Below the pieces are notes generated by a model that worked only from the letters and a program-made list of their open reading frames with translations, was not told the origin of the DNA and searched no databases. Source: a virus. Taken from it: a stretch of 64,000 nt of DNA. This document shows, piece after piece, positions 48,639 to 63,600 of this stretch. The stretch covers positions 18,761 through 82,760 of the IMG/VR virus record IMGVR_UViG_3300030060_005656; one strand, written 5' to 3'. A program made the translations under genes and the position numbers. Every line of letters starts with the position of its first letter. The stretch's first letter is position 1.

Positions 48639-51600
48639 TTAATAATTTATATCATATATAGTTCTTTGTGTTCTTCCTCTACCTATACTATCTGGTGTTA
48701 GTGAAACCGCACAAGTACCATTTCTAACATATGGATTTAACTCTCTTAATAAATAACCTAATGGAGATTCGTAGAAAGTGTTTATCCCGATAACATTATA
48801 AAGTGGGAACCAAGTTTCATTCACATTACTACAGTGATTTTCACAATCTGTTACTGTTAATGGTATTGTAGCCGTATTTATATAACTTTCACAACACATT
48901 GGTATTGGATATAGTGAATTTGCTTGTATATCCACACCATTTACTTCACTAACTTGAGTTTGGTCACACGCCATCCATCCAGCACATCCACTATTTAAAC
49001 ACTCTTCTAAAGAGGTGAATAAACCTGGACCACCCACACCATCTACTGGTACACACGCTTGTTGGTTTTCACCTACTAATGTGTTTGTTTCTACTGTACA
49101 TTGGTAATATACCGTACCTGAAAAATCACATCCAGCTGCGTAACAGTCTTGTAGTGTTGAGTATTGTGGTGCAGCGTTACCAAAGTAAGCTAGGTAAGGG
49201 GCCGTACCATATTCTAAACACTCAGTATACGTTGGTGGATTACTTGGATTATCTACACAACTATAACCGTTTAGGGTTGCTCCTGTTAGAATAGGTGTCG
49301 TAGTTGTAATAACGTAGTCACCGTGGAATTGAGTTATTCCCATAACAAGTCCGTTTGGCATATAGTATGTCATACCATTTAGTACGTGGGTGTGATATGT
49401 CCCATTTCCACCCATGTGAGTTTCCGCACATGATGTTGTGGTGTATAATGGGTAGTAACCATTTACATCTAGGGCTGTACATGTTGTACCTATAGACATA
49501 GTATCATTACCACTTACTAAAAGACTTTTCCAACCTATCAAGGCTGAACCTTGTTCTTCGTAATTAGGGTAATATAAACATCCATCTAGAACACAAATAC
49601 CTTCAGTACCATCAGTACAATGAGTACACTCATCTCTACCTAAGTAATAACCTTTTTTAGTCATATACTCAAGTAATTCAGTACCTTCAATAAAGTCATT
49701 TATAATGTGTCTAACTCCACCTAACATTTTAAAGTCTGTGATACTTTGTAATACCTCACCATCAGACCCTACAAAATCTACAGGACCAAACGAATTAGGT
49801 ACACATTTACATTCTTTGAAACTCCAATGGTAACCTGGTATACATGATTGGGTCATTTCACAAACACATTTACATAGTGTCCAATCATAATAATAACCTG
49901 GTAAACAAGATACTGGGTGAGGACAAGGTCCACTTCCATCACATTGTACTTCTACTGTTCCTTTAGGACACACACATTGGTCAGGGGATAATGCTGGACT
50001 TAATTGAGTGATAAATCCATTTTTATCCATACAACATTTCCAACAATCATTAGCTGGACAACTATCCTGACATTGTTGTAGAGCGTCACCGTAATAAGGT
50101 GCTCCTATTGCGGTAATGTGTGTATATTGACAGAATAAACCTATACAAGGAATACAAGCTAAAGTACCTGAACCACCAGGACCGTCATCCTCAAGTTGAC
50201 AGTTATATCCTATTTTAGGACAAGCCTGGTCACAAAGAGCTGCTGTTTGGTATGGTCCTGGAGTACCATTTATTAAACCTACACATCCTGCTTGTGGTGT
50301 ACCTTGATTTAAACAATCATAATAGTGTCTATCACAACAGTTATTTGGATTATCTTTACAATCTTGTAGTGTTGGGTAACTACCTGGACTACCCGCAATA
50401 GCTCCTTGTACACAAACACAGTCACCTTGTAGTGTGCCTAATCCAGAACCACCAGGTCCAGTAGGTCCTGGTTGACAAGTCCACCAATCGTCTGGTGGTT
50501 GACAACATGGATTTGCGTTTGCTGCTAAATTACAACTAGGGAAATCACTGTAGACGTTACCTGTATTTCCAGTTCCTATTAATTCGTCACAATAACAAGG
50601 AGTTCCAAGACAGTCACAAATGTCATTGTATACTCTAATAGCCACTGGTGAAGTTAGACCAAAGTGGTAGTAGATGGCCTGAACGTATTGACTAGTAGGG
50701 TCATTTATATCAACTATATTTCCAGTACTCGGGTTTACCATACTTAATGACTGACATGCAGTTACTAAGTCTGACCAACTATCGAATTGACATCCTATAC
50801 CAGGACATTGTTGTGTAACTGGGTCGTAATTGTTTGCCGTAGGGAAAGCCGGGTTAGGATTATTCAAACTACTGTTAGGTACCGTAAAGTATGTAAGTCT
50901 TCTCAATGTATACATTCCTGGATTTGTAACAGGGTCAAATGCTTGTTCTTCACACGCAGTTGGGAATGTGTTTACACCTTGAGCTACGTCTACAACTTTA
51001 TAATTACTTACTGGAGTATATTGTAACATATTTGCTGGGTCTGAGAAATACTCAGCAGCTTTGGATATCATTAGACTAGTAGGTATGAGTGACCAATCTA
51101 TATTTAGGAATGTTGCTCCACTACAAGTATCAACATTGTTTGAACCTGGGATACATTTCCATTCTCTACAATCTGCTGTACAAGCTGACATAGAATTATA
51201 TAAACCTGTATTTGTAAGGTTAGGTACACAACCACTTTGAGTACAGTCGAAAGTTTCACCTGAACAACACGCGTCTACACATGGTTGGTAGTTAGAACTT
51301 GACCAATACCATCCACCAGTATGACCAGTACCATCTATTTCTACACAATCACATCCAGTAGGGGTACCGTAACATGGAGTTCCTTTAATTACAACTTCTC
51401 TTAAATCCGCGGCTAGTATTGTCGTAAAGTCATCATATGATGTACCAAGACTAACACTAAATCCTTGTTGTTGAGCTGCTGTAACAACATCGTCCCAAGT
51501 ATTATGTGGACCAGAATACACAAATGGTGGTGCTCCTTGTACAGATTCTATATACATACCATCCGGTGCCCACCAAGTTCCGTTTGGTGATGGACAAGTT

Positions 51601-54600
51601 TGGACTGGAGATGAACAATTTACACAATCAAATTTGTAATAAGTTATATCCGCTTGTTGCATATTACCTGTAATAGGTGGTAATAAAGGTGATTGTACCG
51701 GTGCAGTTGCTGGGGATGCAATATAACTAAGTATATCTGAAGTTAGTCCGAAGAACCATGATGGTAACTCCGTTCTTGGTGTATTATTACCACCAGTATC
51801 ACAAGAACCATAACAATCTCCATCTTCATCACAAATCCATTCTTTACAAACTTCTTCACAGTCTAATAGTGTTGGGAATGTACCATTACCACCCATTACT
51901 GGTACGCAACCTTGTATTGTACAATTAAACGTTGTAGTTGCTGATGGGTCTGGACAACAAACCGTTTCACAAGAAGCTGAAGTTGGGTATCCGTAAGTTC
52001 CTGGTATTTCTATACATCCACAAGGGTCTCCTGGACAAGTACATGTATTTAAACTATACCCTAAACTTTGTGTCACACTAAAGACTTGTGCGGCAGTCAT
52101 ATTTACAGTAACCGCAAGATTCCATGGTGGTGATTGAAGTTTACCTATAAAGTCTGCCCATGATATTGTCGAGATAACAGGATTATTAGTGTCTGTAAAT
52201 GCGTTGATTTGTTGTATGTATTCCCAACGAGCTACTCCATCTGGTATCATAACACTATTTACGTCATGACATTCCTCCCCAACACTATTATTAGATGCTG
52301 AGATAGTACCATCGGAAACATATTTCATATCACTAAAGAATGTTGTTTGGAGTCCATTCATTGGATTAGAAATATAACCAATTGGGTTAAGATTACTAAA
52401 GTACTGAGAACTTACCATTTGTTGAGGTATCTCAACCAATCTACTTCCACAGTCTACACTTGAATTTACTGCGATTGTAGTTCCTGTAACACAAGACCAA
52501 CTTGTTTCTCCAGAACAACATATTTCTTCACACATTGCTGATGTAGGGTAACCCGCTGAACCAGGTATTTCTACACAATGACATGGGTCATACGAAGGTG
52601 TTTGAGTTTGTCCAGTACAACCACACACATAAGTATTAGGTTGTGACCAAGTGTGGATTGCCTCACCAGCTGGTAATCCTAGTACATTAACAAAATAGAA
52701 TTCAGCTTTAACATTTAATTCATCATAATTATCTGAAGATGTAACCGCCATACCTGCAGGTAGTGGTGTTGAGTTAATTACTGCTGCTACGTCATTTAGT
52801 AGGTCAGCCCAATTAAACCATTGTCCTGGTGGGAAGTTTCCTCCACCAAAAGCCCAACCCATACTAAATGTTCTAGTATTTCCGTTACTTGGTCCTAAAT
52901 CTGCAACGAATGGGTCACAATCAAAGTAACCATTATTATTTAAAAACTGTGGACTACATAACTGATGTGTATAAGTCATCGGTGTTCCACCAGGACCTGT
53001 CCAAGGCATTTTTTCCCACTTCATTTCTCTAAAGTCGGTATTAAATAATCCATTAGATGGGTCTGTAATTATATCTCTTACTTGTTTTAAGTCATTAAAA
53101 TTGTAAGGTGGTGTACCATCTCCTAAAGCACCTCCATAATATGTTGTAGAAACATCTATCATAGGTGAGTAATTAGGTACAGATGCTGAACCAAAGTTAT
53201 ATACGTTACTCATACATAAAGTACATCCAGGAGCAGAACTATCACATTCACAATATTCAAAAATACACTCTATACCAACATGATTACCAAGTACATTTTC
53301 TATAGCTTGCCAGTTATCAGTGTAAGGGAAGTTATAAGGTACCCCACCAAATAAACTATTAATATGGTCAACAAAGTCTGCCCATGTAGTTTTTATAGCT
53401 GCTTGTGCTACTGTTGGTTGTGCATTAGCAATATGTGTTATTCTACAACCTATTATCTTAGCCCAGTGACCAATCACTGCTGGACATGGACTTGCTGGTA
53501 ATGGATATTGTTGACTTCCACTATCCCATTTTAAATTTTCAAATGGTGTGTTCCATAAAGCAAATCCACCAGCCGCTATATAAGATATTAGTGGTGTATA
53601 AGATAATCCTTGTACACCCACATCTACAGATGTAGCACATGTATCATTGGATACTATAGTGGTTCCTGTAACACAAGACCAACTTGTAACTGATGGACAA
53701 TCTTCATCACAAGGTATCCAATATATTTTTTCTCTTACTTGTGGGATATTACTAGCGTAGTTGTTTGAGTAGTATACCCATTCATCATAAGGATTCATAT
53801 TTGAGTTAGGCATTAGTAGGTTAACATATGTATAACAACATCTATTACCGTTAGCGTCCGCAAATATTACAACGTCACCCACTGAGTAAGTTCCAAGTGG
53901 TGACCACATACTAGCGAAGTTACCAAATGACACATTAGAATTTACTATATATTGAGTCCATTGACCTTGTGATTGGTATCCATAGAATGTTACTGAATCA
54001 CAACCAGCACAATCACAACAACCATCCCCACCGTCAATTATGTTTGTATTGGCTAAATTGTTTGCTATACAATCTGCCATGGTTGGTTCTGGGTCACATC
54101 CACTACTAACCGGTGTTTGAACTAGTTCACATTCACAACTTGATGCACAATCACCACAAACAAAATTACAGAGATTTTGACAATCTGCTAGTGTTGTGTA
54201 AGGACCAAAAGAATTTGGTGGTGTTACATTTGATGGGTAAGGTAAACAACCTAATAACTCATCACACCAATAAACATCACTACTGGAAGTGGTTCCTGTA
54301 ATATTAACACATCCATGCATCATACCATTAACTATATTGAATATGTTTGTTGCTCCGTGTACCTTATTACTTATTTGATTAACTAATGTTAATGTTTGTG
54401 CTTCTACCGGTGCAAATTGTAATGGGTTTTGTAATAACTCAATAACTCTTCTTTCTGTTGTTATACCATATATTGGTCCATTATATGGTGGAGTAAAGTA
54501 TTGGTACTGTCCTGGGAAAGCAGGTACTGGTGGTGTCCAAGTACCATAGTTAAATAAACTATCTATAGTTTCACCCGTACCAATTCCTAGTGTTGTACTA

Positions 54601-57600
54601 TTAATGTGACTTTCTTCTAATAAATTACCAGCTCCGTCAAATTTACCAACATATTGTGTTGTTCCACTACCATAAGTAATAATCATATTACCAGTTACAT
54701 TATCATACATAATGTCTCCAGTACAAGTTAGACCACTAGGTAAGTCAAATTGGTATGTAGTTGCTGCCACATTTGCTGTTATATCTACTTTGTAAACTTT
54801 ATCGTTTGCAGTTAATAATATATTAGGGTCTTCTGTTGGTGTTAAACCTCTACCAATATTCGATGAAAGTACCGAGATATTTCTGTTAAATGCGTATTGG
54901 AAATATGGGTAGTAAATTACATCGTATTCTTTAATTTCGTGTGCTGCTCCCGTGTCTGCGTATATCCATAACTTATTTTGTCTAGCCGCGATATCTATTC
55001 TTTCATACCCTGGTTCATCAAATAATTTAGTAGTTGCGTTTGTATCGAAGTCGTAGTAAAGTACACCTTCTTCTCTACCTGTAATTAAGATAGCACATTC
55101 TGGTATAGTAACACCTGAACAACAATCCCATTCACATTGTGTTTGTCCAGTTATTAAATGATAAGTACCACTATGTCCGGTACCACCAGTTAATATACAA
55201 TCACAAGGTCCTGGTGTACAATAACAAGGTCCCACCATAGGTATTAACTCATAACCACCCTCAAACGGAGTTCCCGGAACACCATTCCAAAGAATTTGAG
55301 CTACCGTATTATAGTCCATAGTTAGGTTCCATGCGTTTGGATAATATCCGTTCTGTTGTAATCCTGTATTTAACCAGTTAATTACCTCAACCCAATTATT
55401 AGCAGGACCTGAAGTACCTGGTACAGTAAATGCAGCTGAACCACTTGGTGTGTGTCGTGCCGTAACCTGATTTAAATACTTGTAAGCTCCAAGTGGTGCG
55501 TCACAATCATTAAGAGACCAACCACATCCGTTACCACAATCCCATTTATATTGGTCAAAACTAGCTCCTTGTAATCCATTAACTGGGTCACAGAAGTAAG
55601 CTAAAGCGTCAAACGGTCCTCTATTTAATGGACCATATGAAGGAGAATATTCACTTATATCTGGTAAAGTACCTAATGAAGGCATAATCGTTTTATTTGA
55701 ACACGAGTCTGTAATTGTTGAACTAGAAACACACTTCCATTCTTTACATACCGCTTCACAATCAGCTAATGCTGTTAATCCAGTATATTCTCCACTACCA
55801 TTTCCTGGGTCTATACATCCATTTATTGTACATGTGTAAGAACTTATTGATGGACAACATCCACTAACAGGGTCTAAACATTCTGGTTCTGTATTATATC
55901 CTTGTGTAAATCCACTTTCACAACAACAAACTGTATCACATAAACAAGGTACCATATCGAAAGTCCAACCACAACCTGAATACCAAGCCATTGTTGGTAT
56001 TGGTGAAGTTTGTGTTGTTATCATCGTTTCTGAACATCCAAACGTTAGTGGGTACATAGCTCCTAGTTGAGCTACATTATTATTAGTAGTTACACTATAA
56101 CCTAATAAGATTGCTGCATCTATAAATTCACCCCAAGAACCATATGGTGTATTACCGTTAATATCTCTATGTGAAACACTTAAAATACTAAATAATGGCA
56201 TCCCTGTTCCACCTGTTGCGTTTATACCCATACATGTTTCTATTGGTAATGTATATGGTAATGGATAAACTGATGTAACATCGTTAGGGTTTACAATACT
56301 TGTACCGACCATATTTACACTTCCTAACTGGAATGTAGTGGATGATAATGGAGTGTATGGGTCATAATAATGATAATCTGTTAATATTGTTTCTACTTGT
56401 CCGTATCCACCTAAATAACTTCCTATTGATGAAGAAGTAGATTGTAGTAGTGGCCACATTTGGTCTGTACTACTTGAGAATGGATATTGGATGTTAGTAC
56501 CTAGTAAAGTTCCGTACGTAAAGTCTAGACCATTCATATTTGGTCCTAGAGTAGTTCCAGTAATTTCACCTAAACTATCCCCATTAGGGTCACATGTACT
56601 AACTTCTGTTGTTACACAAGACCAGAAGTCTCCTGGTACTGGTGGGTCACAAGTCTCATCAGTGTTACATTCTGTTTGACCATCAAATCCATTAGAAGCA
56701 TTATCAGTAAAGACTAAACCTGTTATTGGTGAACTTTGAGTTACAAAGAAACATGGTAGTTGGTAACTTAACGCACCAGTTACTGGGTCTACTATTTCAC
56801 ATGTCCATCCAGTATATTCTGGACAACAACCACTTAATGGGTGTTCACATTGTGTTTCTGTAAAGTAAGTTCCACCTGTAGTGTATAATTCATAACAGAA
56901 ACAATCTTCTTCATTACAACATTTGCCTGTATCTACCACACAACCAAAGTTATTACTTCCCCAATACTGACTATCTATACTTTGACAAACTTGTAAAGCA
57001 TTTAAAGATGTTGTTAGTGTAAAGGATGCTGCGGCCGCTGTGTAGAATGCATTCCAGTTAGTATATTCTAAACCACCCGTAACACCTGGGTGAGAAATAC
57101 TCTTAACATATTCGTAAGGTAAATAAAAAGTAGGGTTAACTGGATTACCAACAGTAATAGTAATTTCTTTATAACATGATTGCCATTGGTATGCTGGATT
57201 TGTATTTGCTTGTACGTCTGCCCAAGTATAACCCACCATAGGTACATTAACACCAGAGTTATTTGTTGTATAACTACGTACCATTCTTTTGTGTCCAAAT
57301 ACACCTGTTGGGTTCCCTACTCTAAAGTAATCAACAGCTGTAAACTGGTCATTAAACGCACCTATATATGGTTTAGTATCACAAATAGGTAAATAAGTTA
57401 TACCTGATGTACAATCCCAAGAAGTAGCCGAAGTAGTTCCTGTGTCAGGACAACAAGCTGGTAATCCGGTTGTACCACTAATACAATCCGCGTAAGTAGT
57501 ATACTGACCTGTACCATCATAAAGTTCAATACACTCACATGGTTTAACTGAACAATGACATATTTCATCACAAACTTTTATAGTTTGTCCTGATTGTGCG

Positions 57601-60600
57601 TAAACATAATTGTTAACATTAGAGTAACTCATACCAGATAAAATACCTGTTGTACCAGCACCCTGCATTTGATTTATAAATAAGTTCCAAGTGTTGTAAC
57701 TAATATTCGCGTTTAATAGGGAGTAAGATACTGGTTCTATTTCGTATAATACACCACCATTTGGTCCTGCACATGCCCCACTAACATTTACTGCTGGAGT
57801 CGTAGACTCATAAGTTAATGTAGTTAGGTCTGTATTTGGTAAGTTAACTGTTAACCAATCCCAAGCATCAGTTGTAGAATTGTACTGACCTGGTAAAGTT
57901 GTTTTACCACTACAACTATCTAGTGTAGTAGCTGTTACACAACTATAAGTTATATTTTCACAACATGCTGATTCTGCTGCACCTGAACTAGTAAATGGTC
58001 CTTGTGCAGTACTAGGTATAATAACATAACCATCATCACAGAATATATCACATGGTACTTCATAACAAGTACACCATTCTGTATTTTCTTTTAATGCAAA
58101 TCCACAATTTTGTAGGGTAATAATTACACCATCAGAACCCCCAAATAAAGTACTTGAGTTCCAATTTGTCTGAGATGAACCATACGTTGTTGGACATCCT
58201 TGTGGATTTGGTATTAATGTTAATAAGTCATTCATAACACTATTCCAAGTAGTATGTGGTCCTCCAACAACTACATCAACACCTGATGTAGCATCTATTA
58301 TTTCTATAGAGTTAAGAACTTTATAATACCCTTGTGAATTTGGTGCCCAAACACCTCCAGTTATATTAGATGGATTGTTCGGTAGGTAAATGTTATTTGG
58401 TAATTGTGGTGACTCACACGTACTAGGTGGTACCTGAGTTACATCTACTGAATCTGGTACTGCTGTAAATTTGTAACTACTAAATGTACTTAAATGGTGT
58501 TGAGTTGTTGACACACTTCCAGCACCATTGCTTCCACCAAAATACATTAGTACTGTAGAAGTGTAGTAATTCTGTGTCGGATAGACTGGATTATTTGGGT
58601 TGGCCCCAGTAGGGTAATAATTATCTAGTCCGATATATTGGGTGTCTGTCTTACTATCACAAGTGTCTGCTATATAAGCTTCAGTACAATACCAGTCTAT
58701 TGAACAATTTGCCGTACATGAAGTTAAAGCCGTATATGTTGCTGCTGTATTTGGCCAAGATGTACATCCTGTTGTACCACCAGTACAATTTACTGTACAT
58801 GTCCATGACTGACATTCTGCAGTACATGCTGTCCAACCAAATATTGAACTTCCTGAACTTCCAGCTGCTGCCCCATAGAATGTACCACCAGAACCTGTTT
58901 GTTCTATACAACCATTAGCTAGTGGCCATGATTGACTTGGTGTATATGTTGTAATGTCTTCACAATTGTAAGATGTACACGCGGTAACACAACCACCAGA
59001 ACTTGTAAATGTCCCACCAGTACCTGCTTGTGTTGTACATCCTGTTGTCATACAGTTCCATGAAGTACACGCACTTTCACAATCTGCTAAAGTAGTGTAG
59101 TAAGTCGGTGTACCACCTGTTCCGTTAAATGGAACACAACCATTATATGTACATTCATAAGAATAACATTCACCAGTACATGCTGATAAAGTTAAGTGTG
59201 GGTATTGTGAAGTTTGTAATGTGGCAGCCGATACACATAAAGATAAATTAGATTGTATTGTATTTAAGAAACTAGATAAATCATTATTAAATCCATTCGT
59301 CGTATATTGTCCAAAGTTTATATTATACCCCCAACCTTTAGTATCTAATTTACCTACATTTGGTGTATAAGCATCAACCGTTAATAAATAAGGGTTACTT
59401 ACTTCTAAAGCAGTTAAATCAGCGATTGCACATAATTCTGGTACACCACCTAAAATACCACCACTAGTTAATCTACGTGGTGCGGTACCTGCTTGCCAGT
59501 TTTCTCCTTGAGCTCCCACAGTTTGATTTCCTGAATCTATAGCTGCAACTACATGTAACGCAAATAATTCGTTATCTGGTGATTGAGGTGAGAATGAAGC
59601 TGTTGGATACATATAACAATTTAATGACCCACCTGCTGTAGTTACTGTAGCGTATGTAGCAGAGTATGCTGTAAAGTCTACCTTCCATGTTGGTGTTGGT
59701 TGGTCTAATGGGTTAGATAGTGTAGCTGCAAAATTAGGTATTGCGTTATTAGGACTACCTGCATCATCTGAAGTATAAACATTATTACTATTTAAACCAT
59801 TCGATGGTCCTGATTCATCTATAAATGTAATTACTAATACATTATCGTCATGGTCTGCTGCTGGTGCTGGACCTGTTGTTGTTATTCCAGGGAATAAGAA
59901 GGTTGAGTTACCAGGAGCCATATTATCGTAAACATTCGTCATAGACATCCCACTTGCCCAATCTTTAACTAACATAGCAGTTGGATTTTGGAATATTGTT
60001 GACGTTCCAGCTGTAAATTGTGAGTGGTAAACTGAACTAGCCCAACTTAACCATCTTTCATCATTATTTAGTGTGTGATATAAACTACCTGTAAAGTTTT
60101 GGAATCCTAGGACCCAATTCTCTAAACCTGTGATAGCCTGTTGTACGGCTGTTAGGTCCATAGATGTGGTGTCGTAGTATGCGTATATTTTACTATCTGT
60201 TTCTATCGGGTTATTTAAACAACCCCACGCTATACAACTACCAGTACAAGCTGATTCTGCACTGAAAGTACCTGTCATACCAGTACCTTGTATGTCACTA
60301 CACCCACCTGTTGTACATTCATAAGATATACATGCCGCTGTACAAGCGGTTAATGCTGATATTGATGCGGTAGCGTTATAGAAAGTTCCACCTGAACCAC
60401 CACCACCTTGAGAGTTATATTGTAAACATCCTTCTACTACTACTCCAAGTACAGTAGGTGAACAATCATAAGATATACATGTTGCAGTACAAGCTGTAGC
60501 ACCCCACTCTGGGTTCCTCGCGTTAAAATAAGTTCCACCGGAACCTACTTGTGAAGTACATCCAGTATCACCACAATTATAAGAGGTACATCCACTATCA

Positions 60601-63600
60601 CAAGCAAGTGCTGTTAGGTAAGTTCCACCTGAACCAACATCTGCACTTACTTCAGTACAACCAGTAGACGTACAATCCCAAGACCTACATCCACCACTAC
60701 ATTCCCACTCGTAGAAGAAAGTACCACCTGTTCCGTATAATGGTGCGTTATATAACACACAACCACCAGTTCCAGGTATTTTACCACCTTCTCCCATGGT
60801 ACCAGTACTACAAGAATAAGATGTACATTGACCGGTACATGCTGCTAATGTAGAAAATTGTCCGTTCGAACCACTTACTACTACACAACCATTAGCGGCA
60901 CAATTCCAAGTTGTACAATCACCGGTATTTGTATAGTCTGGTGATAGATAGTCCATTCCCACCTCTAAACAATGGGTTAAACTACTATATGACCCACCTG
61001 TATATGTTTGTGGTATACATCCAGTTGGGCTTCCGTTGTATGAGGCACCTAAGCCTTCTGGACCACATTCATAAGATATACAATTTTCTGAACATGCTGT
61101 TGTACTCGTAAAGGTTCCTCCGGTTCCGTAGTTTGGTACATTCCATAAACCACATCCACCGTCTGTTATGGTACCACAAGAATAAGATACACAAGTTGCG
61201 GTACAAGACGCGGAGGTACTAAAAGTTCCACCAGTACCAGTTACTTCACTACAACCTGAAGTACCACAATTATAAGATACACAAGATGCGGTACAAGCTG
61301 CGGATGATACTATTGGTAATTGTGTTATGTCTTGGTATGTACCCGATAAATTACTTAGTTGGTAACACCCATTATCTCCACAGTTAAATGATGCACAATA
61401 ATTAGTACATGCTGTTTGTGTTGGGAATTCATATATTGAACCTGTAGTTGTACCGGTTTGTTCTATACAACCTAGGACTGTATTACACTCCCAATAGGTA
61501 CAACCTGTTTGACAATCTAATAATGTATCAAACTGAGCGTCATTACCAATCTCTGGGATACACCCGAATTGATTATCACAGTTATAACCTGAACAATTAA
61601 TCTGACAATGTGTTTCACTACTATAAGTCCCACCTGTACCACCTGGTTGTACATAACAACCACTTGCGCCACATTCCCAACTTTCACATACCAATGTACA
61701 ATCCGTATTACTACTAAATGTACCACCTGTACCATAATAAGAATAATAACTTACACCATCTGTTGATGTATATGGGAAGGTTGCTCCTGTTGGTGAATTG
61801 TGGTCTACACAACCTTGAGTAGTACATGAATAAGAGTAACAAGATGCTGTACAATCAGCTAAACAACTATATTCTCCGGTTACTGCAGTATAACATCCAT
61901 TATCACCACAATTAAATCTTGTACAACCAGTACATTCACCTAAACTAACCAATCCTTCACATAAAGTTTGTGAACTATATGGGAATTCTGCATCAATTGC
62001 GGTATGTCCTGATGTACATATAGTAGTACATGCTTGAGAAGTACCGGTCATAAATGAAGTTAAATCTGTTTCAAAAATAGTTTGCTCGTATGTGTCAAAT
62101 CTAAAATTAATTGACCAACCATATTGGTCTAATCCACCCCATGTTGGTGTTGTCCCACTCCAATAAGGATTATCGATACTGAGCACGACCATATTAAATT
62201 CACACTGAGCGTGTGTCCAAGGTTGTAAATACCCATACAAGTTGTTATCTAAAGGATATGTTGAATTGGTCCATTTACCATCTAGTGGACTATTGGTTCC
62301 ACTATGTATCGCAGCTATAGAATGTAAAGCAAAACCTCTGTTTGCACTATTACCACCAGGTTGTGTAACTGTAGGGTATAGAAAACTTCTTATATTACCT
62401 CCCGTACCACCTCCCGCGGTAGTTGCAGTAACAGCGTTATGTATTGCGAAATATCTTGCGTGGTCAGCTTTCCAGTCCGACGATGGTTCACCAGCAAAAC
62501 TACCACCATTAGCATGGTACTGAATAGATGATTCATCTTCGAATACTATAGTGATTACGTCGTCTGACGTAGATGCCGTCATTACTCCACCATAACCTTT
62601 TGTGGTTTGACCATTAGCCCACAAATAACTATAACCAGGTTCACCAGTACTTCCAGGTGCAAAACTATCATGAACAGTGTGTGTTGCATTTCCAGTATAA
62701 TTTCCAGGACTAATCCAAGAATCAAATCCTGTAGTAGGGTGGTACACCTCTCTTATTACCTCTACCGGTCTACTAGTACTATTAATCCAATATTGGCTTC
62801 CTTGTCCAAATCCCATATAACCCCATTGAGCAGGTGCATCATAAGTTATACCAGCTGCTAAGTTATTAGGGTCTGTAAGATATGACGATGGTGAATTTTC
62901 AGTAAACCTATAACCATCCATATTATAAGCTATGGTAGGGTAAACTAACCATCTTTCTGACCACCATAACATGTGATAGGTGTGTCCTGTAAATTCTAAA
63001 TGATTTTCCGTCCAATCAATAATACCTTTAATTGCGTTCTCTGTTTGAGTAGCGTCCATAGAGGTAATATCATAGTAAACATACATTACACTATCTGGAC
63101 CTATGGATAGTGGTTCACAACATTGCCAACTTATACAAGCTCCGGTACAAGCTGATAAAGTTGTATATTCGTTAAATCCTAAAGCGTTAGGACTTGTTCC
63201 TCCACTACCAGGTAGTTGTAAACAACCATTTGTGGTTCCTGATACTGCAGAGTTATAATCGTTTGGTAAAATTCCTGATGCCGCGTAACTAGCTGTTACA
63301 CATTCAAAGTGATAACATGATGCGGTACATGAGGACATTTCTAAATAAGTTCCTGTAGTTCCTGTTCCTTGGAAAGGACCATAACAACCTTGAGTAGTAC
63401 ATGAATAAGATTGACATTCTGCTGTACATGCAGATAAAGAATTAAATTGAGTGTCACCTGTTTCTTGCACACAACCATATTCACCACAAGTCCATCCTGA
63501 AGTAGTATTACATGTTTGGGTACATGCTGTCTCAGCGTCTTGAGATGTTGCGTATATCCCACCAACACCGAAAGTAAATGTTCCTTGTGGGTCTTGGTAA

